Assembly: GCA_000469685.2 (NCBI GenBank)
Contig: LS997564.1
Span: 41,000,240 to 41,064,239, forward strand
Origin: Haemonchus contortus
Lineage: Eukaryota > Nematoda > Chromadorea > Rhabditida > Trichostrongylidae
Direction of reading: 5' to 3'
DNA length: 64,000 bases
Positions 36,067 through 46,664 of this stretch are shown one piece after another. The notes under the pieces were generated by a model. It saw only the letters and a program-made list of their open reading frames with translations, was not told where the DNA came from and made no database searches. Made by a program: the position numbers and the translations under genes. Position 1 is the stretch's first letter; every line of letters starts with the position of its first letter.

Positions 36067-37260
36067 GAGTCCTGTTGGGACGTTCATCCAGGACTATGCA
36101 ATTTTTTGAGCATTTTTTTTTTCAATTTTGTGTTGTCATTTGCGGAATAACTCATAAGAATCTCATTAATTGTTTAAAACAGGGTCTCGAATTTTTGACG
36201 TCCTAAAATGCTCATTACGCTTGCTGATCACAGAATAATTGAATAAGATGTCTATGCAAAGGGAAAATCCCCTCTTGCTGAAGATCTTCCATTCGATCAA
36301 AGCGCTTATCTTTTTAATATATTTTATTCTACTTCTTTTGCGCTATTTGAGTCTTGCTCTAATTGGGCAGTGGACTTCCACCTGACGTTCGCGTTACAAT
36401 CACAGGAGCCACCCAGATGCCTTCCTATAGTCTTTTTCAAAAGATGTCGCTCATTTTATTCAACCCTTTTTTTCCTTGACAATTGTGAAATATTAATTTT
36501 CATACTCATTGAAACCCCCAGCTAGAGCTCCGCCTCTTGCGCTTGCTCCGCCCATGGTTGCAACCTTATCCACTTCCACCTGTGACATCTTTTATGATTA
36601 CCTGGTCTCCGACCGGCTTTGAGATGTGAAAGGCGTATTCCTGTATAATTTTTAACCTGCGATAGGCGTTATAAATCTGTTTCCTTTCAAGTCATAGTAT
36701 AATATTGATTTGTTAATAAATTGAAATTCTACTCGAGTAACGGTGTAAGTCGTTCGTGCCAATGTAATCGGTTGGTTCTACTCATATCTTTATATACGCA
36801 TCGAAATGTATTTTTTATAGGAGGAGGTGGTGTAGTGGCAAGTGGCGCACTTCACATACGCACGGTCGCCGGTTCAAATCCCGGATCGTTATGCGCCCAG
36901 ACCAATCAAGCCTCCCATCACTCTGGGGTCGGGTAATTGGTACCGGACTCGTCCGGGAGAAAAAAACATTGATTGTTTATCAGTGTGAAACCGCATTTCG
37001 TTGAATAAACCACATATGCTTTCAAAACGTCATTCGATCCTGAATTGAAGTCGAATGCGAGGGATCATTCCTCAGACGTGTATGATAGATGCCAAAAAGC
37101 TTTAGATTTCAACAGTGATGGTGTAAGTGTGCTCTGGTATAAATAGCCAATGTCGATTTGTTTCTCCACATTAGTGAGCCTACTAAAACTACTAGGACAC
37201 GATTGACCTTGTCGTTGATAATAAACAGTTTTTGCTGAATTATTCATTAGCAATTTGAAA
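36067..37260 (+). other. Gene-free start of unit A
   Basis: This is 3' flank of the FkbM-like gene followed by repeat-unit sequence that recurs at 45490-46664 and 63510-64000. It contains a SINE at about 36829-37110. No ORF is supported. Confidence 0.6.
36829..37110 (+). mobile_element. tRNA-derived SINE with intact promoter boxes (unit A)
   Basis: Its head is GGAGGTGGTGTAGTGGCAAG with a canonical B box GGTTCAAATCC at 36871-36881. The body has GGGGTCGGGTAATTGG, CCGGACTCGTCCGGGAG, AACCACATATGC and a tail of GCCAAAAAGCTTTAG. A homologous copy sits at the same relative place in unit B (46220), so it inserted before the duplication. Confidence 0.75.
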
Positions 37261-38553
37261 TCAAAGACCCATGATAGACATGCTCTCGAATGAAGACACG
37301 GACTCTTCTACATGCTCTGCTGTTTCTTCATAATCCGACTGGTATGGTATAAAAACCGGTGCGGCTGGAAGAGCACCTCCTGGATATGTCACTAATGGTG
37401 TTGCTGTTGTCGTTGTTGTTGGTGGTGATGTTATTTCAATCAAATTGTCATTCGTGGTTGTTGTTGCCCATGGTGGGGGTGATACTACCCATGGTGTTCG
37501 GTTTCCTGCATGGACGCATGTAACGGTTCCATTTACGAAGTCCTCACCAGCAGAAGCACCATCTACGAGCAGGGCAACCGAATGCTCCACCTTAAAAATG
37601 GTCATTGTTTTGTGTTAATAAACAACAGGCAACTGTGGTCTACTGGCTCAAAAAGCTGTAAAGAACACGACTCAATACATTTGAGCAGTTAGCATTCGTA
37701 TATGTGAAAGTGTAGGCGAGATGGCCTTCCGCTTCGGTTTGGCTAATATCTGATAAGTATCCATTATATGCAATGTCTGCCGGACTCTGAAATGAATTTT
37801 GAAAAATCGAAAGTGTCTAAAGATGTTATAGAAGAACCTCTATACTGACTTGTGATTGGTTCATGATCGACATAACATCTATTGCCGCTGACTCGTAGTC
37901 TGCATTGACGACTAGTGTAACGTACGCCGTGTCGCCGCATGAAGCATATCCATTTTTGTAGAACGACGAGCTCGCCACGATTTGCTTTACCCACGCCTCC
38001 ACCTTAAAAAATGGTCATTATTGTGTGTAAATGAGCATTAGCTTACTACTGCCGTCTACGGGACACGAAAAAAGAGCTGTAGAGAACAAGTCTTATGAGT
38101 ACAATAGAGCAATTAGCATCAGTAAGTTCAAAAGTCCAGGTGAAATAGCCGTCTGTGTTGGTACAGTTTAGATCTGAAAAGTCTCCAACTGACGCAGAGT
38201 ATTGTTGAATCTGAAATGAATAATGAAAAATCGAAAGTTCTAAAACATGTCTAGAAATAAACTTCCATACTGACCTCTGTTTTGGAAAAGTCGCTCAAGA
38301 ATGTGCTGATTCCCGCTGGATTGTAGGTTTGGTTGGTGACTAAAGTAACGTACACAATGTCGTGTCCTTTCCCTTTCACTTTGGGTTCTGGCACTGGGGA
38401 GCAAGCCTTCAAAGAAGTCTTCGAAATGTTGTCTTCCATTTGCTGCCGCAGAACGTAGGAAGCGATACCCATGGCCTTATCATAAAGAAGTTAACATATT
38501 GAACGTACCAGAGTAGTTCCAATAAGGAGGAAAGCAAGAAGCAGACGCTCCAT
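37261..38553 (-). CDS. Secreted protein with two tandem ~90-100-residue repeats (unit A copy)
   Basis: I do not recognise the family. Exons on the minus strand: 38553-38509, 38475-38275, 38210-38103, 38002-37850, 37786-37679 and 37590-37261, all in compatible phases, 314 residues. Exon 1 encodes a signal peptide (MERLLLAFLLIGTTL). Exons 2+3 and exons 4+5 encode two copies of one domain. Each has a Cys, then YVTLV, an N-glycosylation-like NxT or NxS, a 36-codon second exon (both exactly 36 codons), an aromatic TFELT or TFTYT strand, and a closing NANCS or DANCS. The last exon starts a third, degenerate repeat (VEHSVALLVDG) and continues into a Thr/Pro-rich tail ending EHVEESVSSFESMSIMGL. The first intron is only 33 bases. 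A paralog lies at 46665-47965. Confidence 0.7.
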
Positions 38554-38639
38554 GTTGAATGCCTGTTGTGAATATGGAGCGCTTGCTTTCCGCCTTACTA
38601 TTTATATCTTGTTGACGCCTGCAACTTGGTTATATGTCT

Positions 38640-39200
38640 GCCATTTTCACAGATTTTATATTTTATAGTTTTCTGTACGAGAATTTAATGTTTTCGGTTG
38701 GGCCATTACATTCCCTGCGCTCTCGAATCTTGCTTGAACGGAGAAGAACTCAACCAACAATCAGAGGCTGTATTTATGTTATTAGCCTTGATGTCCGTGC
38801 TTCAGTGACTTCTGAATACATACATCATAGCTGTTTGTATCCCTAGAAGTAAAGGGATCATTTTGATGTCCAAAGTCGACTCTCACAAACGTCGACATTC
38901 GTCCCCTTGAAGCACATTCTAGCACGATACTAACACTACACCGGATGTCATGCAATTTCCTTCTTGAATTAGCACTCACACCGATGAATTTTTAGTTTGA
39001 AGCTCCTGTTTGTTCGAAAGTCAGATTTCTCGGAGTTGGTTTCGCGATATCGGGATGGAGTATCGGAAACAACGAGCCGAAGAAGTTCAACACTTGGAAT
39101 CCACTTCATGATCATGTTAACTTCGAGGGCATCACTTTCCTTAGATTTATTATATTTGCATGAAAAAATTCAAAAATGGAAATAAAATGAAATAGAATGG
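38640..39200 (+). repeat. Internal repeat of the unit, copy 1 (unit A)
   Basis: TTTTATAGTTTTCTG, GAATCTTGCTTGAACGG, CAGAGGCTG, TTATTAGCCTTGATGTCCG and CAAACGTCGACATTCGTCCCC recur in the same order at 39260-39520 and in unit B near 48060-48330 and 48990-49180. So a sub-duplication lies inside each unit. No gene is seen. Confidence 0.75.
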
Positions 39201-39254
39201 AAAATATGGAATGCTTGCTTTCCGCCTTGATATTTACATCTTTTTGATGCCCAT

Positions 39255-39560
39255 AGCTTGATTATATGTCACAGATTTTATACTTTATAGTTTTCTGAAT
39301 AAGGATTTATTGTTTTCGATTGGGCCGTTTCATTTCGTGCGCTCCCGAATATTGCTTGAACGGAAAAGAACTGAGCTAACAATGAGAGGCTGTTTTTATG
39401 TTATTAGCCTTGATATCCGTGCTTCGATGGCTCTAAATTCATACATCATAGCTGTTTTTATCCTTGTAGGAGAAGGATCATTTGACGTTGTCTCCCGACA
39501 AACGTCGACATTCGTCCCCTTGAGGCACATGTTCCCTTCCCATTTCGATTTGACTTCAAG
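39255..39560 (+). repeat. Internal repeat of the unit, copy 2 (unit A)
   Basis: The second tandem copy of the 38640 block, slightly shorter, sharing the TTATTAGCCTTGATATCCG and ACAAACGTCGACATTCGTCC stretches. It lies in the 5' flank of the secreted-protein gene, whose start is at 38553. Confidence 0.7.
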
Positions 39561-41200
39561 CTGACCCTCCGCTTATAATTCCTTTTCACCCAATCTATAT
39601 CGACGAATCTAACGAAGAGAGTCGGCAAATTGATCAGTTCGGAAATCCGATTGATCTGCCGACTTACTTCGTTTGATTCGCCGGAATCGCTGGCTTCTGA
39701 TTTTTTCGAAAAAGAGATGGAAATGAGGCTACATCGAGAGCTAGTTGTATCGATACTTTGTGGGAAAGGATGAGGATATGGACCTACAGAAATACTGCTC
39801 TCTTGATCATGAGTCTTCTGATTTAGGGCGACTACACGCAGTTTGATCTGCACGATTGCCTTGCTCCGTTCTTGTCACTGAGCACCTTCTTTCCTTGGCT
39901 ATTCCTATTCTTACATGCATATGTTCACTGTATGCTTTAGGGTATTTTATTCGGACTGAACCAACTCGAACTCCAACCAGTATGACTTTTATTTTGTCGA
40001 TCCTTTCCCAACTCTCCTCGAGTGCCAGCGTATAGCCCAGAATTTGGTGAGCGTTTTGAACTCTTATCTTCGATTGTTTTGCTTTTGTTGGGTTCCTTTG
40101 GATTCCGAACGATGTAAGTGATACAGGGTTATTGGTTCTTTTCTCGCACGGGTAACCGTGATAGGATTCCATCCGAACTAAGCCGATTGTTGTCCTCAGG
40201 GTTGATATCGCATGTGATAGAATACATATATCGAAAGTGAACTGTAGCGGTTGAAAATATTCAATGTTGTACTCGTCTTGAAGACGACTATATGTTTTTT
40301 TTTTGTTCTCTTCACTATACTAAGGCCTAATTGAAATAGCATGGCCCGTTGGCTTCCAGCATTTTACCCTACCTTTTCAAAGTTTGCAATGATTTTTATC
40401 GATGAACCTTGGACCCCTGTACGTTCACGGAAGATCAGAGATTTCAAGCACACGATTTGTTGGTAATTGAAGGAGGTGTTCGAGATAAGAGTTGGAGCGA
40501 TTAAACTTGAATTGGGTTCTATTAACAACCAGTACTGAAAGGGTACCATTTATACTATTACCCAAAGTAGCAATGTAGGTGGGGCAAGTGCTGCAAATGT
40601 GGACTGCTATTGAGGGTAGAAGTAAGTACTGCTCCCTGAGGGTAAGCAGTTGATTTTATCTAGTACATCGTAAGGACATCACCAAATCGTTCCCGACATT
40701 CCATAAACGGACTTACGAAACATGTAGTACGTTCTTACCACTGTAACCTTTTCCTAGTCTTTTTGTCTGATCTTCACTCCAAAGCAATACTAGAGGGAAT
40801 ATGATAGGCTGAGATTGAATACAGTTATCAAAACTAAAGATTTTAATTCTCGAAAAACATTTCATTCCACTTGTAGCGCTCAAAAGGAGTCGCGTTCAGA
40901 GTCACGAATGGGCCGTGGCAAAATGGCTGAATTGCTTTTGTGGATGCAGATGGCTTTATTGTCAATACGCTGGTATTTAGACATTGGCAGCGTCAACATT
41001 ATTACTCCTAGTCAAAATGATTGAGGCTGAATATCTGCACAGGGTAGACTTCTCCTTGCAGCAGCTGATGCTGGCTATAAGCTAGCTGAATATATTTGCA
41101 ACTTTGAAAAGAGTTCTTGATCTGCACTGCAAATAAATAAATATAGAAATGAGATTTATTCAGGAAAGAGCTTGTGTAAGGCATCATTTGACTTGGCTGC
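39560..41200 (+). other. Unit A stretch without a recognised gene
   Basis: This is colinear with unit B 49200-50800. A minus-strand frame of 121 codons (39807-40172) and a plus frame at 40815-41024 have partial counterparts in B, but neither resembles a known protein and both show frame breaks between copies. No RNA gene is recognised. Confidence 0.4.
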
Positions 41201-41201
41201 A

Positions 41202-41525
41202 TTATTGCTCTACAACAAAATAGTTAATCCCAAACAAATTGGTTACAACCGTTTTCTTGAGAACGAAGATTCGCAGTCTTGGCCACACAGTATCTAGGCG
41301 TTCATTTGAAGTTCGGGACTCGTTGTGAGAAGGCACGTGATGAGATAAATGGCAATGTAGATCTGTAATATACATTTTTAAAATATTACTTATCATGACT
41401 GACCTGATTAGCTCTAGTGGAACGATATTTTTTTTTAGCAGCTTGGGGGCAGAAATTCTCAAGAGGTCGCTCGAGGCCGATTTAATGAAGACTTTTGAAA
41501 GCCTATATGAGGAACCCAGTACCAA
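41202..41525 (-). other. Conserved minus-strand frame of unit A, possible exon pair
   Basis: A minus frame (KVFIKSASSDLLRIS, LKKNIVPLELIRS) ends at a GTCAGT donor. It is followed across a short gap by an acceptor and a stretch, IFVLKKTVVTNL. The same arrangement lies at 50815-51125 in unit B with frame-changing indels. I do not recognise it. It may be exon remnants of a gene or chance reading through repeat DNA. Confidence 0.25.
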
Positions 41526-41819
41526 TATGCCCTCACTGCATTATCAGTGATCACCACTCCGATACAGATTGAGGAGTGCTCAATCTTGTGGACAAGGAGA
41601 AGGAAGAAATGGTGCTCGGAATCGAAAAAGTTTTCTTTGCACAGCCTTCCCTCCCAAGTGAGAGCCAAAAGCTGGGTCACATTAAGGCTTCTGTTAATAT
41701 CTAGATAGGGAGTAAATCAGTAGCTTTGCAGGAGACATCGCTAACTGTGGCTATTCCTTGGAGTCGAGGTTGAATTACTTGGGTGTGAGTGGCTCCTTCC
41801 ATAGTCCGCCGGCGTGCCG

Positions 41820-42395
41820 AGGCGCCGAGGTAGTGCTAGGGGGAGGAGGGAGGCAGGCGGTCGGTCGGTCGACGCGGTCGCGTCGCGCCAGAGCTCCTTC
41901 GAAGGACTGAAATGAAAACAAAGAAAAACAAGACCAAAAATCAAAAAACCAGTAGCTTGTGAACCGGACCTCTTGACAACAATCGTATCAACAGCAGTAA
42001 TCACCTTCTGCACAACCATAAGATCTCCAGATGCGAGGTCTGAATACACGTTTTTGGAGGAGTACCTTGGAATTCGAGTCAGAAATTCTGTTCACAAGCA
42101 TATGTTTCATCCTTTTGCTGGAAACCTAATGCAATAAGTCTCGTTTTCCGATTAAGCACAGAACATGGAAAATCGGAAGTAATTACGTCTGAGAGGATCA
42201 GAATTTTCTTCATTAAACTGAGGTGCAGAGAAGGGACGACTTCGACTACTCACATGGTAGGCCGGTGTGGATCATTGATGATATGTCTTCTAGTATTGAA
42301 TGTCAGATAGCCAGCTACATCTTCAAACACGGTCGATCGAAACAAGGACGTTCGCCCAATTGAACCAGTCTTAGCAAAACTGGAACTCCATGCAG
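41820..42395 (-). pseudogene. CX-module gene remnant (unit A copy)
   Basis: Exon a (about 42393-42254) reads GSIGRTSLFRSTVFEDVAGYL and ends at a good GTGAGT donor. Its upstream acceptor, present in the unit B copy (CTGCAG before ATATCTGG), is deleted here. The following exon and the first half of the CX exon are also missing. The CX tail reads CAEGDYCC, stop (TCA at 41988-41990 on the plus strand), YDCCQE. Unit B has a Gly codon at the stop position. So this copy carries an internal deletion, a lost acceptor and a nonsense codon. A following frame SFEGALARRDRVDR (about 41905-41820) is found inverted in unit B at 51187. Confidence 0.55.
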
Positions 42396-43854
42396 TCAGT
42401 CGAACTTTTTGAAGTCTGTAGAAACTGTGCAAAACCCCTTTTCCGTGTGAATCGCGATGTAGAGGAGGATCGCGCCCGTGAACTTCCTCTACATCGAAAA
42501 AAAGGAATCTAATCGGCCGTTAGTTGAAAATAGCGTGGGTTTTTCAGAGTTGAGTGTGTGTTTAAAAAATATCGATCAGACAGGAGAAGTATAACCGGAA
42601 AGTGCACGGCGGCGGCGCAAGGGGAGCTATCGAATCCGTCAGAAGAGTGTGGGATCAACACATGGGAGCTGGGTGGACTAGTATGTATCAGCGATGGGTA
42701 GTGATATTGTAGGAGTATGAAAGAGACAAACGGCTGAGCACAAGCCACATTGAAGGAGTTTAGAATGTTCTCAACAGAAAATGGTAAAATATTCGGTACT
42801 AGTCGATTCTCTTGAAGATTACAACTAGTTGTAAAGTTTGTGCTTCGTGTGAGCTCAATTAACGGGTACGATCCTTACTCGAGTAGTGGGATGTCATTCT
42901 CTCCCACGAAGAATTATTTAGCAATTTCAGTCGATTTTCCGGCTGACTTGCTCTGTCGTATTTTCGACTTCTCTTTTCCGATTTCTTGAACTCGATCAAT
43001 CCATCAACCGATAACGCGTTCGTTTCTTTCAGATCAAACATGGCTGATCCTTGCGATCAGGTGATGAAAATGATGTAAAAAATGAAAAATGGAGGATGAT
43101 TATGGTTCAAAGGAGAGATATAGATCAGAAGTACATCAACACGTTAGCATTCGCTTCATATCGATAATAGTTTGCCTGGTTAGGCAAATAAAAATGATTC
43201 GAATCACTATTGAAGAAGGTTAATGTGGAGTAATTCTAATTGCCCCTTAGCTTCGAGGCCTTTAAGAAGTATTTGATGAAAACCTAGGCGCCGGATGACT
43301 TCTTAGTGGGTTAGGACTCTTTTCCTATACGCTTAATCTACATATGTTCCTACTAATTGTATCCTTCAGTTGCCGTTTTTTATTGTCATCATTCCACAGC
43401 ATACCTTTATAACAGCCTACTCCACCGTAGTAGACATTCTTATGTTGCATTTAAACTCGGTGCCATATTGTCGTCGAAGTTATTACCTTTTTCCTTTTTT
43501 TCTATCACGTGAGATACTCATGTAATGAATATATAAATATAAATAAATAAATAAATAAATATATATATATAATTCAGACTCGTTCCATTTATGTGTCCAC
43601 CTGGCTGGTTCAAAAGAGCCGTGCGATAAAAAAAGTACAATGAGTGCAGGCATAGATGCAGATATGTCCTTACAGTCCCCTCCTAACTATGTCTCAATTT
43701 GTAGAACTACGTATAGTGCTGCTTACTAGTACGCCAAGGTACATAATAATCCCATGTTCCTGGTCGAAAAGAAGGGCTACTCTCAGAATTGTAGACTGTT
43801 CAAATGTCAAACTGGTTCTCTGACGGATATTTATTTTGTAGGTTGCAGGGTTGC
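42396..43854 (+). other. Unit A stretch without a recognised gene
   Basis: Includes DNA colinear with B 55500-57480. A B-only segment of roughly 560 bases (about 55590-56150) is absent here. Short frames at 42888-43076 match 56541-56729 in B but are shifted relative to each other. A TAAA/TA microsatellite lies at about 43530-43572. No gene is supported. Confidence 0.4.
43530..43572 (+). repeat. AAAT/TA microsatellite
   Basis: (AAAT)n followed by (AT)n, present in unit A but not at the matching place in unit B. Confidence 0.8.
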
Positions 43855-43901
43855 AGCGTTGCCCTACCGTACGGTTGCTAAGTCTACGGTAGGGCAACGC
43901 T
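43855..43901 (+). repeat. Perfect 17-bp stem, 13-base loop hairpin
   Basis: AGCGTTGCCCTACCGTA at 43855-43871 is the exact reverse complement of 43885-43901. Unit B keeps only the right-arm side (CACGGTAGGGCACGCT near 57490), so the palindrome is specific to unit A. Confidence 0.85.
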
Positions 43902-43979
43902 AAACATACTCATTGAAAAGTTCAACTGAAAGGACTAGTACCTAGTATTATAATCGTCAATCAATTGACATTCATAATT

Positions 43980-44048
43980 CAGTACTTCAGCGCAAGCGCT
44001 CATATATAAAAGTCTGGTACTTCAGCGCAAGCGCTCACATATAAAAGT
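43980..44048 (+). repeat. Tandem duplication of a 36-bp motif containing AGCGCAAGCGCT
   Basis: GTACTTCAGCGCAAGCGCTC followed by ATATATAAAAGTC or its variant occurs twice in direct tandem. Each copy contains an interrupted palindrome. Unit B has one diverged copy near 57590. Confidence 0.75.
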
Positions 44049-44586
44049 CAATTTGCGTACAATTAAACAGCTACGACTGAGTAAATTAACCTTCAAACCG
44101 TGGTTGGTTTTACTACGAGCTTTCACATTGCTGTGTGTTTACAGACGACCTGTCCGATAAGGATCCTGGCCACGCCCACTAATTATGGCCATTTTTTTGA
44201 AACGGGAGTGGCAGATTCTCTGAATAATCATCCTTTTGTTATTGTTATGATATTCCTTCCCAATCACTTCCATTTTCTGTAATGAGCCGAAAATTGGCCC
44301 AATTATCCATTCAGATAAGTAAGAATGTCTTTGGTGGATATATGTGGCACAAAATCATCCGAATTTAAAAATGAAAATGACAACTCTTGAAGTGTTTTTG
44401 ATGAGCTCCGCTGAGAGGAGGCCAGGTGCGATAAAACCGAAAGAAGCTTTCAATCGCAGCCTTTTGTGCTGAAGGAATGACTTTTGAAATAGTAAGAAGA
44501 GAGATCAGCTAAGTACTATGGATCATTCTCTTCTGGTTTTGAAGTGGTTTATGAAGTCTGTCATATCTCATTCTATTGAGGGTGGG

Positions 44587-44763
44587 ATGAAGGATAAAAA
44601 TTTTGACGTTAATCAATCCCGTCTGAGGGATGCGCCCCAGCACTAGACTTCCATTCAGAATCGTAGTGGCCTAATGAGTGCGTACGTGACCTATACAGTG
44701 ACTTGCGATAGCCAGCCCATGTACAAGTCGGTGCTTTTATCCTCCCAGACGTTTTAGGTAGGT
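44587..44763 (-). mobile_element. SINE 3' fragment, minus strand, unit A only
   Basis: On the minus strand it reads CTGGGAGGATAAAAGCACCG, ACTTGTACATGGGCTGGC, CCTCAGACGGGATTGATTAA and the tail TTTTTATCCTTCATC, matching the family 3' half. Unit B at about 62815 is continuous at the same place (GAGGGTGG directly followed by AAAGGATG), so this insertion followed the duplication. Confidence 0.8.
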
Positions 44764-45335
44764 GGAAAGGATGAAACAAAAGGAATGAGAATTGATGAGG
44801 TGATTTGTTTAACGAAAGAAAATTGAACGAAAGCAATTCGAACGGTTCGTACCGTCATCAACCTGCCTCCTCAAATTCCAGAAAGCCATTAGAAAACGGG
44901 AAATGGTTAAAGAGGAATGCAGTGAGATGAAAGAGACAATTCTGAGAGAAACCAGAAGAACACAGAGGAATATTCGGCGGTTCAAAAGATGGGGAACCTC
45001 AGTCAAGAGATGTGTTCTTCCACTATTCCGATGCGCTGCAAAAAAAGCCTACAGGAGGCTGTGAGTGGGCAGTAGTGTATTCATTTCTGGTACCCATTTA
45101 AAAACAGCTCGAAGAGGCCGATTTTATTCGATTCCATGGCAACCGACCCCAATTCCTTTTATGATTATGACTAAACAAGGCTATTTAAAGGAAAATTACT
45201 TTTTTCGTTCACTAACGGCCTACAAATAGATGGGGAAATCAACATGTTTGCCTTTTAGCGGAAGTCTTGGCTTGTCCGCGCATTCGATTTCCTACCAAAA
45301 CTCAGGTGGGATCTGAAAGATCATTGGAATCGGAC

Positions 45336-45475
45336 GCTTCGCCCCGAACTTCGTGCTGAACTAGAAAAACACTTGGCAGCTGGCTTTCCTTGTCAACCAG
45401 TGTAATCATCGCTGTAAAAGGAAATGTCTTCGGAAAACCCCCTATTACCTCAATGTATTACATTTAAGAGTTCTG
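45336..45475 (+). pseudogene. Truncated copy of the FkbM-like last exon at the A/B junction
   Basis: GGACGCTTCGCCCCGAACTT, CGTGCTGAACTAGAAAAACA and ATCATCGCTGTAAAAGGAAA match 35910-36020 of the intact last exon. It has an in-frame stop at the CTGAACTAG position and further indels. Upstream sequence is the end of unit A, not the rest of the gene, so it is a duplication junction relic. Confidence 0.8.
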
Positions 45476-46219
45476 TTGAGACGATCATCCAGGGCTATGC
45501 AGTTTTTGAACATTTATTTCAGTTTCGTGTTGTCATTTGAGAATATCTCCCAAGAATCTCATTATTTGTTCAGAACAGGGTCTTGAATTTTTTACGCTCT
45601 AAGATGCCCATCAAGCCTGCTGATCATAGGATAATCGAATAAGCTATCTATGCAAAGGAGACATCCTCGCTTGCTGAAGAACTTCCATTCAATGATCACC
45701 ATGCTTTTATCCTTTAAATAAATTTTATTCTACTTTTTTTTTGCGCTATATGAGTCTCACTTTAATTGGGCAATGGACTTCCCCCTGACTTTCGCTTAAC
45801 AGTCCAGAAGCCACCCAGATGCCTTTCGAGGTTCTTTTTCAAAAGATGTCGCTCGTTTTATTCATTAAACTTTTCCTCTTAAGCATTGTGAAATATTAAT
45901 TTTTCATACTCATTGAAAACCCCCAACTAAAGCTCCGCCTCTTGCGCTCGCTCCGCCCATGGCTCCGCAACCTTATCCACTTCCACCTGTGACATCTTTT
46001 ATGATTATCTGGTCTCCGGCCGCTTGGGATGTGAAAGGCGTATTTCTGTATAAATTTTATCCTGCGATAGGCGTTTTGAATCTATTTCATTTCAAGTCAT
46101 AGTATAATATTGATTTGTTAATAAATTGAAATTCTACTCGAGCAGCGGTGTAAGTTGTTCGTGCCGATGGATTCGGTCGATTCTACTCATATCTTTAAAT
46201 ACACATCGTAATGTATATT

Positions 46220-46505
46220 TATATGGGAGGAGGTGGTGTAGTGGCAAATGGCGCACTTTACACATGAATGGTCACGGGTTCGAATACCGGACCGATATTA
46301 TTCGCCTCGGCCAACCAAGCCTCCCATCACCCTGGGGTCGGGTAATTGGTACCGGACTCGTCCGGGAGGAAAAAAACATTGATTGTTTATCGGTGTGAAA
46401 CCGCATTCCGATGAATGGACCACATATGCTTTCGCCATTCGATTGTGAATCGAAGTCGAATGCGAGGGAGCAATCCTCAGACGGGAATAATAGACACCAG
46501 AAGGC
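46220..46505 (+). mobile_element. tRNA-derived SINE (unit B, orthologous to 36829)
   Basis: Same head (GGAGGTGGTGTAGTGGCAAA), a B-box-like GGTTCGAATAC near 46277, body GGGGTCGGGTAATTGG and tail. It lies at the matching position of the unit A copy. Confidence 0.75.
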
Positions 46506-46664
46506 TTTAGACTTCAACAGTGATGGTGTAAGTGTGCTCTGGTATAATAGCCAATGTCGATTTGTTTCTCCACATTAGCGAGGCTACTAAAACTACTAAG
46601 ACACAGTTGACCTTGTCGTTGGTATTAAACAGTTTCTGCTGAACTATTTATTATCAAAATATTA

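Larger units (their letters stand above)
35905..45335 (+). repeat. Tandem segmental duplication, unit A (about 9.4 kb)
   Basis: This block recurs colinearly in unit B. Matches include 36100-36720 with 45510-46125, 37120-38640 with 46510-48070, 39600-40200 with 49230-49870, 40550-41130 with 49905-50470, 41160-41530 with 50765-51135, 42030-42440 with 55090-55510, 42500-43075 with 56150-56730, 43570-44340 with 57220-57930, and 44370-45330 with 62455-63385. The left end lies inside the last exon of the FkbM-like gene, near the codons for KAGRFAP. Confidence 0.9.

Noticed and set aside
35512..36087. 191-codon minus-strand ORF
   Set aside because: It is the antisense shadow of FkbM-like exons 5 and 6. 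The plus-strand reading has matching splice phases and family motifs.
36829..36900. tRNA gene
   Set aside because: A and B boxes are present, but the fold has no proper acceptor stem and the element continues for 280 bases with copies elsewhere. It is a SINE.
40130..40200. 5S rRNA-like sequence (TTCCATCCGAACTAAGCCGA)
   Set aside because: Only a short internal-promoter-like stretch resembles 5S rRNA; the remaining 5S sequence and structure are absent, here and at 49810 in unit B.
42457..42499. Hairpin CGATGTAGAGGA / TCCTCTACATCG
   Set aside because: A 12-bp stem in unit A only. The unit B counterpart does not preserve pairing, so no functional RNA is claimed.
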